In this document: one piece after another, positions 1-8,236 of the stretch | Numbering within the stretch: position 1 is the stretch's first letter | Layout: every line of letters starts with the position of its first letter | Source: Ignavibacteriota bacterium | GTDB lineage: Bacteria; Bacteroidota; Ignavibacteria; Tepidaquicellales; Tepidaquicellaceae | Assembly (NCBI GenBank): GCA_003158365.1 | Contig: PMIW01000102.1 | Span: 1,490 to 16,922, forward strand | Reading direction: 5' to 3' | DNA length: 15,433 nt | Notes under the pieces: model-generated | Database searches by the model: none | Told to the model about the DNA's origin: nothing | The model's input: only the letters and a program-made list of their open reading frames with translations | Program-made: the position numbers and the translations under genes

Positions 1-2117
1 TTCTGAAAACACCCGCCGCTCAGAGCAACATTTTTTTCTTTGATTAGCTTTGCAATATCAACAATTATTTTAACCAGTGTATTATGAAATTTTAAAGAAA
101 TAATATTTTTAGATATATTTTCTTTTTCCTGAATTAATTGTTTAATCATTGAAGTCCAATCTATAATGTACACGCTTTTTTCATTTCCAATTTCATATTC
201 ATAATTATCCTGTGAAGTATATCCGTTTGTTAAAAATTCAAGCTCCATCGCTGCCTGCCCCTCGAAACTGACTTTCTGCCTCATATCCAGAATAGATGCA
301 ACCGCATCGAACAATCTTCCTGCACTCGAGCATTCGGGAGAATTAATTTTTTTCTTTAGCATCTGCAGTAATATCCCGGAATCTTTTTTTGAGACTTTTT
401 CCGAAGAATACTTTACCGCTTCATCACCATAAATTTCATAAAGCAAACCGAATGCCGATTTATAAATATCTTTAAAAGAACTTTCCCCTCCCGGCAAGCG
501 GAATTTTTTTAAATGAGCGACTCTTTTGTATCCGTTTTCATCAAATCTTAGAAACTCTCCTCCCCAGATTGTCTTATCAAGTCCGAAACCCGCGCCATCC
601 CAGGATATCCCGAGCACAGGCTCTTTTATATCATTCTCAGCAATAACAGATAAGATATGTGATACGTGATGCTGTACAGATTCTACATTTTTAAATTTTT
701 CTTTTGCATATTTCGCGGAAATGTAATCAGGGTGTAAATCACTTACAACAATATCGGGTTCAATTTTATAAATTTCCCTGAATTTATCAATTGTGCTGCA
801 AAAGCTGTTGTACGATTCAATTGTTTCAAGGTCACCGATGTGCTGGCTGATAAAAACCCCGTTGCCTTTTGAAACGGCTATTGTATTTTTCAAATGCCCG
901 CCAACGGATAATATTTGCTTTTTATTTTCAGTACTGATGATAACGGGCATGGGTGCATAACCTCTCGCCCTCCTTAATAAAACTTTTTCATTCAGAATAA
1001 TTCGTGCAATCGAATCATCGACATACCTGTATATTGGCCTGTTATGAACAAGGAATAAATCAGCTATTCCTTTTAATCTAAGCAAAGCTTCTTTCTCATC
1101 TATACAAATCGGCTCATCCGAGATATTTCCGCTCGTTGCTACAACCGGGCTTTTCAGATATTTCATTATTATAAGGTGAAGCGGAGTATATGGAAGCATT
1201 ATCCCGAGGTAAGGATTTAATGGTGCAACCTCGTCCGGTATTTTGCAATCACTTTTTCTTTTTAATAATACTATCGGTGCTTGTGCAGATGACAACAATA
1301 TTTTTTCGGTTTCACTTACTTCGCAGTCACTTATTACAGATTCTATATCGGGATACATCATAGCAAAAGGTTTTTCTTCGCGGTTCTTTTTTTCTCTTAA
1401 TCTTTTTACCGCTTCCGGATTCATCGCATCCACAACGAGATGAAATCCGCCTAATCCTTTCACAGCAATTATTTTTCCTTCTTTAATCGCTTTTACAGCA
1501 TCCAATATCGCATCAATATGAAAATCCAGAATTGTACCGTCTGAATTCCACAACTCTATGTGCGGACCGCAAACAGGACAGGCATTCGGCTGGGCGTGAA
1601 ACCTCCTGTCACCTGGATTTTTATATTCTGCTTTGCATTCGTGACACATTTCAAATTTTTTCATTGTTGTCCTATGCCTGTCGTAAGGAAGAGACTCTAT
1701 TATAGAATATCTTGGTCCGCAATTCGTGCAGTTTGTAAACGGATAAAGATATCTCCTGTTTTTTTTATCGAATATTTCTTCTTTGCATTCTTTACAGGTC
1801 GAAATATCGGGCAGTACGATTGCATCCGGAGAGCCGCTTAAATCACTTTTCCGTATTTCAAACTTATCGAATTTAATTAACGGGAGATTTTCAACTGATA
1901 TTTTTTGAATTAAAGAGATTGGAGGTTTGTCAGATTGGATTTTTTCAGTAAAATCCTTTAGTATATTTTCTTCACCTTCGGCATCTATTATTACGCCATG
2001 CGGAGTATTTAACACGTATCCTTTTAAGCCGAGCGATATTGCAAGTTTATAAATAAAAGGACGAAACCCCACACCCTGAACAGCACCTTTGATTGATATT
2101 TTTATCCGATGTGCCAA
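1..2117 (-). CDS. hypF: HypF, [NiFe]-hydrogenase maturation carbamoyltransferase (3' end outside window)
   Basis: HypF converts carbamoyl phosphate and ATP to a carbamoyl adenylate and passes the carbamoyl group to the C-terminal cysteine of HypE, the source of the cyanide ligands on the active-site iron. The 705 visible residues show the family's domain order. An acylphosphatase domain spans about 4-90, with VQGVGFRPF at 13-21 including the catalytic arginine. A zinc-finger region holds four CxxC pairs (C108/C111, C130/C133, C158/C161, C180/C183). A YrdC-like domain spans about 200-390 (KGLGGFH at 220, ATSGNISDEP at 327). A Kae1-like domain begins near 400, with HHVSH at 483-487, GISWDGAGFG at 503-512 and LSGGCFQ at the window edge. 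The family is usually about 750-780 aa, so roughly 50-70 residues are missing. The start is TTG at 2117: an in-frame TAA lies two codons upstream and no ATG precedes the acylphosphatase motif. It follows hypB by 25 bases, consistent with one transcript. No ribosome binding site is evident. Confidence 0.97.
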   Translation of the reverse strand, partial: MAHRIKISIKGAVQGVGFRPFIYKLAISLGLKGYVLNTPHGVIIDAEGEENILKDFTEKIQSDKPPISLIQKISVENLPLIKFDKFEIRKSDLSGSPDAIVLPDISTCKECKEEIFDKKNRRYLYPFTNCTNCGPRYSIIESLPYDRHRTTMKKFEMCHECKAEYKNPGDRRFHAQPNACPVCGPHIELWNSDGTILDFHIDAILDAVKAIKEGKIIAVKGLGGFHLVVDAMNPEAVKRLREKKNREEKPFAMMYPDIESVISDCEVSETEKILLSSAQAPIVLLKRKSDCKIPDEVAPLNPYLGIMLPYTPLHLIIMKYLKSPVVATSGNISDEPICIDEKEALLRLKGIADLFLVHNRPIYRYVDDSIARIILNEKVLLRRARGYAPMPVIISTENKKQILSVGGHLKNTIAVSKGNGVFISQHIGDLETIESYNSFCSTIDKFREIYKIEPDIVVSDLHPDYISAKYAKEKFKNVESVQHHVSHILSVIAENDIKEPVLGISWDGAGFGLDKTIWGGEFLRFDENGYKRVAHLKKFRLPGGESSFKDIYKSAFGLLYEIYGDEAVKYSSEKVSKKDSGILLQMLKKKINSPECSSAGRLFDAVASILDMRQKVSFEGQAAMELEFLTNGYTSQDNYEYEIGNEKSVYIIDWTSMIKQLIQEKENISKNIISLKFHNTLVKIIVDIAKLIKEKNVALSGGCFQ

Positions 2118-2142
2118 AGTTTATTTATTGATGAAAGAAAAA

Positions 2143-2793
2143 CTAATCTTTAATATTTTCCAGAATCCAGCTGCACCATTCTTTAATTCCTTCCCCGGTA
2201 GTGCAGGATGTTTCGAATATTTTTAAATTTGGATTTATCTTTAGTGCGTTTTCCCTTAATTCTTTAACATTACAATTTACATATGGAAGAAGGTCAATCT
2301 TATTTATTATAAGGATGGAAGAATTTATAAACATCTTCGGATATTTCAGCGGCTTATCGTCACCTTCGGTTGTACTTAACACAACCACTTTATAATCTTC
2401 CCCGAGGTCGTAACCTGCAGGACAGACAAGGTTTCCGACGTTTTCTATTACAAGAAATTTAATTCCTTTCAAATCAATATTTTCAAGCGCATCTTTCACA
2501 AGCTTAGCATCAAGATGGCATCCGCCATTTGTTACTATTTGTACAACAGGTACATTATATTTCTCTACTCTTTTTGCATCGAAATCGGTCTGCACATCTC
2601 CCTCAATCACAGCCAGCTTAATTTTACTCTTTAGTACTTCAATGGTCCTCTCAAGTATACTTGTCTTTCCCGAGCCCGGTGAGCTTACAATATTAATTAC
2701 AAATGTATTATTATCTTTAAATTTATTCCTGATTTGCGTTGCAAGCTCATCGTTTTTTTCGAGGACTTTTCTTTCGATTGTAATGATACCCAT
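2143..2793 (-). CDS. hypB: HypB, hydrogenase nickel-incorporation GTPase
   Basis: HypB is the SIMIBI-class GTPase that works with HypA to insert nickel into the [NiFe]-hydrogenase large-subunit precursor. The 216-aa product shows a P-loop, SSPGSGKTS, at residues 37-45. The GGCHLDA motif at 90-96 contributes the Cys-His pair of the metal site at the GTPase dimer interface, and C124 (NLVCPA) supplies the other conserved cysteine. ENVGNL at 117-122 is the family's G3-region signature, and NKID at 164-167 is the guanine-specificity motif. It is a minimal HypB: the N-terminus has neither the CxxCGC high-affinity nickel motif nor a histidine-rich stretch, both found in some relatives, so nickel storage in this protein is unlikely. 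It starts 19 bases after hypA and is followed 25 bases later by hypF. The ATG is preceded by AT-rich sequence without a Shine-Dalgarno motif. Confidence 0.97.
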   Translation of the reverse strand: MGIITIERKVLEKNDELATQIRNKFKDNNTFVINIVSSPGSGKTSILERTIEVLKSKIKLAVIEGDVQTDFDAKRVEKYNVPVVQIVTNGGCHLDAKLVKDALENIDLKGIKFLVIENVGNLVCPAGYDLGEDYKVVVLSTTEGDDKPLKYPKMFINSSILIINKIDLLPYVNCNVKELRENALKINPNLKIFETSCTTGEGIKEWCSWILENIKD

Positions 2794-2812
2794 AAAATAA
2801 TAATTTTATTTT

Positions 2813-3157
2813 TTAAGAGTCCAGTTCAACTTCTATTATTTTCATATCTGTGCCTGAGATTATATTTGTATCGTATCCTTTACACTTATCACACAAGCGG
2901 ATTCCGAATGTATTTGTAGTCTCGGATTTACACGAATTACAGAAAAGTTTAAACGGAATATTTCTTATTTCCATTTCAGCATTTTTAAAAGGAGTTTCAA
3001 GTTTAATTGCATCGAAACAGAACAGGAGAGAATCGGCAACAATTCCCGAAAATTCACCGACTTCCAATAAAACTTTTTTTACGTTCGTGTAGTTATTTAC
3101 AGGAACATTATCTTTCACAATATCGATTATATTTTGAGCAACCGATAATTCGTGCAT
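2813..3157 (-). CDS. hypA: HypA, hydrogenase nickel-insertion metallochaperone
   Basis: HypA is the small nickel chaperone that partners HypB during [NiFe]-hydrogenase maturation. The 114-aa product begins MHELSVAQNI. The N-terminal Met-His-Glu is the conserved nickel site, with the amino terminus and His2 as ligands, and it fixes the start at 3157. The same frame stays open about 86 codons further upstream, but that stretch overlaps the preceding gene and does not resemble HypA. A structural zinc site is visible as two CxxC pairs, C73/C76 and C89/C92. Length and architecture are normal for the family. It lies 32 bases after the DUF4239-type gene and 19 bases before hypB, so translation of the three is probably linked through a common mRNA. 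The paralogue HybF has the same motifs; the name hypA is preferred because of the neighbouring hypB and hypF. Confidence 0.96.
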   Translation of the reverse strand: MHELSVAQNIIDIVKDNVPVNNYTNVKKVLLEVGEFSGIVADSLLFCFDAIKLETPFKNAEMEIRNIPFKLFCNSCKSETTNTFGIRLCDKCKGYDTNIISGTDMKIIEVELDS

Positions 3158-3189
3158 ATTCAAACTTAATATAAATTTTAAACATCCGA

Positions 3190-3975
3190 TTATTTTCCAA
3201 CCCTGTTTATAATATTTATTAACGGCTGAAATGCATCCGGAGTAATAGCATCCTGACCGACAAACGGGTGGTCCAGCACATATATCAGGTATAACACAAG
3301 CACACACACAAATACTAAAAATGCCGTCATAATATACTGATGCAAAATATTTTTTGTGCTGAAGAAAAATGTAAATGCCACTAGAATTACCGAAGACAAT
3401 ATTAATACAAGCCATAATATATCCGGCATGCTCTGCTTGCTGCTTAAAATCCTGTGCCGTCTGAATTCACGGAGTTCCTGTATATTTTTCATTGCCTGCG
3501 AAAGTACTTCTATATTTGATACCTGTTCGGTTTTTATGGATAAATATATCCTGTTCAGTTTGACAAATTGCCTCATCGCCAAACTATCCTGTTTCCCTTC
3601 CGAAAGCAATTGCCATTCCTCGTTAGTAACTCTTTTAACATATTCACGAATAGTTGATTGAATATCTGTTTTTATTGAATCGGGAAAAGCGCTTGCATCA
3701 TAATAAAGGTTTTGTAGGTTATTTGCTTCACCTTCTATTTTTGAATTGGTTTCCGCCATATTAGTCCATATTGCAAAAACAACAAAAGCCATCAGTACAG
3801 CATAAATTACACATACTGCATTGTAAAGAAAACCTCCGACTTCGTGATTTTCAATGAGTAATTCATGTGATATTTTTTTCCTGATTATTTTTGTAATTAA
3901 AAGAAAAATTGTTATGCAAATAACTGATATTATGATTATGGAAACCATAAAAGGTAATTGAAGAAATATTTTCAT
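3190..3975 (-). CDS. DUF4239 (bestrophin-like domain) integral membrane protein
   Basis: This 261-aa protein has four predicted membrane helices arranged as two pairs, roughly residues 9-28, 50-70, 185-207 and 214-234. Between the pairs lies a hydrophilic, mostly helical segment of about 110 residues (75-184), rich in charged residues and glutamine. That layout, together with the LDHPFVG motif at 234-240 just after the last helix, matches the DUF4239 family, sometimes annotated as bestrophin-like. The family has no firmly established function. It starts at 3975 with ATG after AT-rich sequence and no ribosome binding site. It ends 32 bases before hypA and appears to be the first gene of the hyp transcript, since about 160 non-coding bases separate it from the upstream gene. 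A link to nickel or hydrogenase biology is suggested only by position. It does not resemble the known nickel permeases: I see no NikM/CbiM, NiCoT or HupE/UreJ signature. Confidence 0.78.
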   Translation of the reverse strand: MKIFLQLPFMVSIIIISVICITIFLLITKIIRKKISHELLIENHEVGGFLYNAVCVIYAVLMAFVVFAIWTNMAETNSKIEGEANNLQNLYYDASAFPDSIKTDIQSTIREYVKRVTNEEWQLLSEGKQDSLAMRQFVKLNRIYLSIKTEQVSNIEVLSQAMKNIQELREFRRHRILSSKQSMPDILWLVLILSSVILVAFTFFFSTKNILHQYIMTAFLVFVCVLVLYLIYVLDHPFVGQDAITPDAFQPLINIINRVGK

Positions 3976-4134
3976 ATGTTATATATTTTTTTAAAATTTA
4001 AATAAAATCAACAACTAATAAAACATTAAAGCAACATTGTTTTAAAATTAATGGATTTAAGTTAAATCGTCAGTTATCTTAATTTTACTCTAAATTACAT
4101 AAAATTTTTAATAAATTATAATTTTCAGTTCTAA

Positions 4135-7125
4135 TTATTTTAGTAAAATATTAGACTTATTCTTCAATTGCTCGAACTCATATTCCAGACCTTTTATTCT
4201 GTCTAATTGAGAATCAGTCGGTTTTCCGGGATAAGAAATTACCGAGGAATAAACAGAGCCGATATTTTCCCTCAGTCTCATTTCTCCGGACATCATACTT
4301 TCTTTAGATGCAGCTATCGTTTTTCTTAAAGAATCTATTTCTGTACACTTTATCGTCAGGATGTTTTTTATATTTTCGTCCTGAGTCGAATTAATAATAT
4401 TTTGCAAAGAGTCATAACGGGTTTTCAATTTTTCAGATATACCGGCAAGCTCTTCCTGCATATTATAAAGTTTCATGGCAGTACTTTGCTGAAGCTCCCT
4501 GTCATTCTTTGTATATGTTGCTTTTGGATTAAATCTTAAATTTAATTTCTGAGTCCAGGAATTTTCTCCTTTTACGATTTTAAAAGTATATTCACCTTCA
4601 CCAATCATCGGTCCAATGAATCCCGAGAATTCAAATTTCGAACCCGTCGCAACTTTCGGGGGTTTTAATCTCATATTCCATCTTACAATATTTATTCCTT
4701 TCCTTTTTGAAGCCGGTAAAGTAATCAGGAGTTTCCCTTCGGAATCGAAAATTTCCAGTTTAATGTCTTCGGTAACTACTCTTTCCTTTAAATAATAAAT
4801 TACAGCCAATTCATCCGAAGCACCAGGTCCCGTGAATTCGCCTGCCGGAGGCGGGAATGACTCACCTGCAGGTCCCTCTCTTCCGTCAATAAAATAATTT
4901 CTTGAAGGAAGAAAAACAAAATCGGAATCCAATATTTTTTGACTTATTTTTCTAAGCGGTGTAATATCATCAATAATCATAATGCCTCTTCCATGCGTGG
5001 CTAATACCAGATCATTCTCATCTTTTTGTATATCCATATCCATAACGGGAACATTTGGAAAATTATTTTTAAACTGAACCCATCCGGTACCTCCGTCAAT
5101 AGAAACAAACAGGCCAAATTCTGTTCCGAGAAATAAAAGATTTTTATTGACCAAATCTTCTTTTATTTTATGTGCATACCCTTTTATATCTTCTGTAGTT
5201 ATCGAGCGCCAGCTTTTTCCAGCGTCTGTTGTTTTGAAAACATATGTATTCATATCACCACTCCTGTGCCCGTCAAATGTTACATAAGCAGTATATTTAT
5301 CAAAATGCGAAGCCTCAACACTTGAGCACCATGTATTCAATGGTAAACCAACAATATTATTCACAACATTTGTCCAGTTCTTTCCCCCGTCTTTTGTTAC
5401 CTGCAGATTCCCGTCATCGGTTCCTACCCATATTAAATTTTCATCCAGATTAGATTCACAGATAGTATAAATGGTGCAGTGATTTTCTGCGGAAGAGTTA
5501 TCAATCGAGAGCCCTCCGCTTTCTTCCTGCTTCTGTTTTTCAGGATTATTTGTTGTTAAATCTTTTGAAAGCCTGTCCCATGTTTCACCTGAGTTTTTTG
5601 TTCTGTATAAATACTGTGCACCTATATAAATTACTCCGGGATTAACAGAACTTTGTACAATCGGGGTATTCCAGTTGAATCTTAATTTTGGTTCTCCCTT
5701 TTCCTGCTGCGGCTGAACATCCTTTGATTCACCCGTTTTGAGATTTATTCTGTTTATATTTCCCCCCTGGGATTCGGAATAAATTATATTATTATCTGTA
5801 GCATCAGCAACTACTGCAAAGCCATCTCCACCGCCGACACCTCGCCAATCTTTATTTTTTATTCCGCCCGGAGCGGAAGAAGGACCTTTCCAGCTTCCGT
5901 TGTCCTGCAATCCGCCGTAAACATTGTAAGGACTCTGGTTATCAGTAGTAACGTGATAATATTGTGATACAGGCAGGTTTGCCAGGAACAACCAGTCATA
6001 ACCCCTGTTAACAGATAAATAGACTCCTCCGTCTGTTCCGAGATATAATTGATTTGGATTGTTAGGATTTATCCAGAGTGCGTGATGGTCCGAATGTACC
6101 CACCCGTTTTCTCCCGAACCATCTACAAATGATTCTCCGCCGTCTTTACTTATCGATAAACTGAATGCAGGTCTGTAAACCCTGTTTGCATCTGTCGGGT
6201 CAACTAATATTGTACTAAAGTAAAATGGCCTTGCCGTGACATTCGTTGATGCGGAATTCTTTTTCCAGGTTTCCCCCCCATCGGTTGAACGGAAAAGTCC
6301 GGTATTCTTTGACTCTGCAATGGCATATATATTATTTGGCTCGGAAGGACAGACCGCAATGCAAATTCTTCCTAAATCACCTTCTGAAAAAGCCTTGTCA
6401 ATACGAAACCAGGATTTTCCCCCGTCTATACTTTTAAATAATCCGCTTCCTTTCCCGCCTGATGAAAATGAATACGGTGTTCTTCTGAATTCCCACATAG
6501 AAGCATAAATAATATCGTGATTTTTCGGGTCAATAACCACATCTGCACATCCTGTCTTTTCATCTGTATATAAAATTTTTTCCCAGCTTTTTCCGCCGTC
6601 AATAGTTTTATATAATCCCCTGTCTTCACTATCTCCCCATAATGCACCGGGTACTGCAACAAAAACAATATTTCCATCTTTCGGGTCAACAGCAATTTTA
6701 CTTATTCTTTCGGATTTTTCCAGCCCTACACACTGCCAGGTTTCCCCTGCATCATTTGTTTTATATAATCCTGTTCCGACCGATACACTATTTCTTACAT
6801 TACATTCACCTGTTCCTACCCAGACGATTTCAGGTTTTAGCTGATCTATTGCTATAGCACCTATTGATTGTGTATACTTATCAAAAACAGGTTTAAAACT
6901 TGCCCCTCCTGTAAGCGTTTTGAAAACGCCCCCGGCGGCTGTGCCTACATAGATAATAGTTGGTTCTTTATTTACACCTTCAATCGCTGTTATTCTTCCG
7001 CTCATGCTCGCAGGTCCAATTTGTCTTGCAGATAAGTCGCCAAAAATATTGGAATTAAATTTTACCTGACCAAAAGAATAATAAGCAAAAAGAATAAAAA
7101 CGAAGAAAAAAATTTTTGTTTTCAT
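4135..7125 (-). CDS. Exported sortilin/BNR (Asp-box) beta-propeller protein
   Basis: This 996-aa protein has an N-terminal signal peptide (about residues 1-19, ending SFGQ). Residues about 30-720 are a long array of beta-propeller blades with repeated Asp-box motifs of the form S/T-x-D-x-G-x-S/T-W. Clear copies lie at 123-130, 174-181, 232-239, 280-287, 577-584, 632-639 and 675-682, with weaker ones at 326-333 and 511-516. The array resembles the VPS10/sortilin-like WD40/YVTN/BNR family common in Bacteroidota, often labelled glycosyl hydrolase although no catalytic residues are evident. Residues 770-865 look like a beta-sandwich, and about 870-990 is charged, helical and possibly coiled-coil. 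No T9SS sorting tail is present, so it is predicted to be periplasmic or outer-membrane associated rather than surface-sorted. It follows the LolA-like gene by 39 bases and is probably co-transcribed with it. The substrate or binding partner is unknown. Confidence 0.9.
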   Translation of the reverse strand: MKTKIFFFVFILFAYYSFGQVKFNSNIFGDLSARQIGPASMSGRITAIEGVNKEPTIIYVGTAAGGVFKTLTGGASFKPVFDKYTQSIGAIAIDQLKPEIVWVGTGECNVRNSVSVGTGLYKTNDAGETWQCVGLEKSERISKIAVDPKDGNIVFVAVPGALWGDSEDRGLYKTIDGGKSWEKILYTDEKTGCADVVIDPKNHDIIYASMWEFRRTPYSFSSGGKGSGLFKSIDGGKSWFRIDKAFSEGDLGRICIAVCPSEPNNIYAIAESKNTGLFRSTDGGETWKKNSASTNVTARPFYFSTILVDPTDANRVYRPAFSLSISKDGGESFVDGSGENGWVHSDHHALWINPNNPNQLYLGTDGGVYLSVNRGYDWLFLANLPVSQYYHVTTDNQSPYNVYGGLQDNGSWKGPSSAPGGIKNKDWRGVGGGDGFAVVADATDNNIIYSESQGGNINRINLKTGESKDVQPQQEKGEPKLRFNWNTPIVQSSVNPGVIYIGAQYLYRTKNSGETWDRLSKDLTTNNPEKQKQEESGGLSIDNSSAENHCTIYTICESNLDENLIWVGTDDGNLQVTKDGGKNWTNVVNNIVGLPLNTWCSSVEASHFDKYTAYVTFDGHRSGDMNTYVFKTTDAGKSWRSITTEDIKGYAHKIKEDLVNKNLLFLGTEFGLFVSIDGGTGWVQFKNNFPNVPVMDMDIQKDENDLVLATHGRGIMIIDDITPLRKISQKILDSDFVFLPSRNYFIDGREGPAGESFPPPAGEFTGPGASDELAVIYYLKERVVTEDIKLEIFDSEGKLLITLPASKRKGINIVRWNMRLKPPKVATGSKFEFSGFIGPMIGEGEYTFKIVKGENSWTQKLNLRFNPKATYTKNDRELQQSTAMKLYNMQEELAGISEKLKTRYDSLQNIINSTQDENIKNILTIKCTEIDSLRKTIAASKESMMSGEMRLRENIGSVYSSVISYPGKPTDSQLDRIKGLEYEFEQLKNKSNILLK

Positions 7126-7164
7126 ATAAAAATATTTATTTTTTCACCCGTTAAAAAAATAACT

Positions 7165-7902
7165 TTACTCAGCCGGCATCTTAAAAATCTCATCATCCAG
7201 ATTCACATTAAATTCAACTTTATCAATCAAAACTTTTTGTGATCCAACATCCATACCTGTAACTTTTGACTCTATTAAAAACGGCATCACCATACCCTCA
7301 ATTTTCTTGTAATTACCAAATGTAGTTTCGCTTTCTACTGTCTTACCCATTACTTTCCTTTTCGCTTTTGATTTTAAAATCAAATAACTGCCGGCATCTA
7401 TTAAAAAGTTGGTTGACTCACCGTCCTTATCAGTAATTTTTATGTTATAAACATCAGTACCTTCCATATCCTCCTTACCAACAAATTCCGCAGTATATCC
7501 TTTTTCTTTATACTTTAAAAGTTTTCCGCCTAAATCAGCTTCTTCTTTTAAACTCTTTGCTGTCTCGTCGTCCATTTTTTCGGGTTTTTTAGAACCCGTC
7601 ATGGGATTTATCATCCAGCCCATTTTTCCGTCATATCCCTGAAGAATTTTCATTCCCTGTACATAAATCTCTACCAAAATCATTTCATTATTTTTTAAAT
7701 ATATAGTAATGGGAATATCCATACCCTGCATACTCATAAATCCGGTTACTTTTTGTGATTTTACTGAGTCTATTTTGCTTATTCCTCCAATGGCATCAAT
7801 ATGTTTATCAATAATTTCATCTGCGGTTTGAGCAAAGCCGTTAGAAATAAAGAACAATACAAAAATAAGACTTAAAACTAATTTTACGTTTTTAATATTC
7901 AT
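7165..7902 (-). CDS. Periplasmic LolA-like (outer-membrane lipoprotein-sorting type) protein
   Basis: This 245-aa product has a clear signal peptide (about residues 1-25, ending NGFAQ) followed by TADEIIDKHIDAIGG. That opening, the long antiparallel strands and the closing VEFNVNLDDEIFKMPAE are typical of the LolA/LolB-like half-barrel proteins annotated as outer membrane lipoprotein-sorting proteins. Such folds bind acyl chains or other hydrophobic ligands in the periplasm. This copy lies beside a propeller gene rather than a lol transport gene, so a dedicated accessory role is as likely as general lipoprotein transport. The chosen start at 7902 places the signal peptide at the N-terminus; an in-frame ATG 13 codons upstream would add a polar-aromatic leader that spoils it. 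The ribosome binding region is A-rich without a Shine-Dalgarno motif. It is the first gene after the terminator at 7995-8020 and ends 39 bases before the next gene. Confidence 0.8.
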   Translation of the reverse strand: MNIKNVKLVLSLIFVLFFISNGFAQTADEIIDKHIDAIGGISKIDSVKSQKVTGFMSMQGMDIPITIYLKNNEMILVEIYVQGMKILQGYDGKMGWMINPMTGSKKPEKMDDETAKSLKEEADLGGKLLKYKEKGYTAEFVGKEDMEGTDVYNIKITDKDGESTNFLIDAGSYLILKSKAKRKVMGKTVESETTFGNYKKIEGMVMPFLIESKVTGMDVGSQKVLIDKVEFNVNLDDEIFKMPAE

Positions 7903-7994
7903 AATTGTTTTTTTTAATATAATATAATTTAAGTAATTCAATTATAATTTGAAATTAATATATTTTATGTTATTTAAATGATTTTAGTAACAAA

Positions 7995-8020
7995 AAAGCC
8001 GGGGATAGCCTCCCGGCTTT
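7995..8020 (-). terminator. Strong rho-independent terminator
   Basis: A perfect 9-bp inverted repeat, AAAGCCGGG and CCCGGCTTT, encloses an 8-nt loop. Read on the minus strand it is followed by an uninterrupted run of T that includes the last stem bases (complement of 7997-7992), the usual form of an intrinsic terminator. It would end transcripts coming from the T9SS gene cluster and the small membrane protein gene, and so insulate the LolA-like gene downstream. On the plus strand only three T residues follow before A, so termination in that direction would be weak. Confidence 0.88.
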
Positions 8021-8040
8021 AAATGTAATGTTAAATATTA

Positions 8041-8133
8041 TTATCTTTTATAATAAATATTCGAAAGACATCCTGAATGAATCTGACTGCATTTAACATA
8101 ATCACCAAAGAATCTATAAACTTTATTGAACAT
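8041..8133 (-). CDS. Doubtful 30-aa small open reading frame before the terminator
   Basis: An ATG at 8133 opens a 30-residue frame starting MFNKVYRFFGDYVK and ending in TAA at 8041, just ahead of the terminator hairpin. The peptide is basic with two cysteines (C15, C22) and shows no signal peptide, membrane helix or known motif. The frame is closed by TGA three codons upstream of the ATG, so it cannot be longer. No Shine-Dalgarno sequence precedes it. Open frames of this length are common by chance, and the only point in its favour is the position next to a terminator. Confidence 0.12.
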   Translation of the reverse strand: MFNKVYRFFGDYVKCSQIHSGCLSNIYYKR

Positions 8134-8236
8134 CGCGAAGTATCAGCTAAAACAAAACCCGGTTTATCTGGATAATCTTCACATTAAACTTTTTTACGGG
8201 TTCAACAGTAATAAAATTCAATTTTATATTAATCGG

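Larger units (their letters stand above)
7903..8236. other. Non-coding stretch between the LolA-like gene and the small membrane protein gene
   Basis: These 334 bases hold no gene I can defend. The part nearest the LolA-like start (7903-7990) is almost pure A/T and must carry that gene's promoter, but no convincing promoter boxes stand out. The middle holds a strong minus-strand intrinsic terminator (7995-8020). Between the terminator and the 129-aa gene's stop, a 30-codon minus-strand reading frame (8133-8041, ATG to TAA) ends 21 bases before the hairpin. An overlapping 22-codon frame is about equally possible. Neither has a Shine-Dalgarno sequence, and a short untranslated RNA or a plain 3' untranslated region are equally possible. 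Confidence 0.5.

Noticed and set aside
3158..3415. An 86-codon upstream extension of hypA in the same frame
   Set aside because: It overlaps the end of the membrane protein gene, is not HypA-like, and would bury the Met-His-Glu nickel site that must be at the N-terminus.
4022..4043. A weak inverted repeat (AAAACA...TGTTTT) after the 996-aa propeller gene, considered as a terminator
   Set aside because: The stem has only six pairs, nearly all A-T, with a 10-base loop and no adequate T run; too weak to call.
6426..6695. An 89-codon frame on the minus strand inside the 996-aa propeller gene
   Set aside because: It is a frame-shifted reading of Asp-box coding repeats, within an intact longer gene with clear protein signatures.
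4135..7125. Reading the Asp-box propeller gene as a sialidase or other glycosidase
   Set aside because: Asp-boxes are structural. I could not see the arginine triad or the catalytic tyrosine/glutamate arrangement of sialidases, and the blade pattern fits the sortilin-like group better.
7903..7941. A 13-codon extension of the LolA-like gene
   Set aside because: It places a tyrosine/asparagine-rich leader ahead of an otherwise standard signal peptide; the ATG at 7902 is the better start.
7903..7990. Promoter-like boxes (TTGAAT and TATATT/TATTAA) before the LolA-like gene
   Set aside because: The spacing is 14 or 16 bases, neither match is good, and the sequence is nearly all A/T, so such matches are expected by chance.
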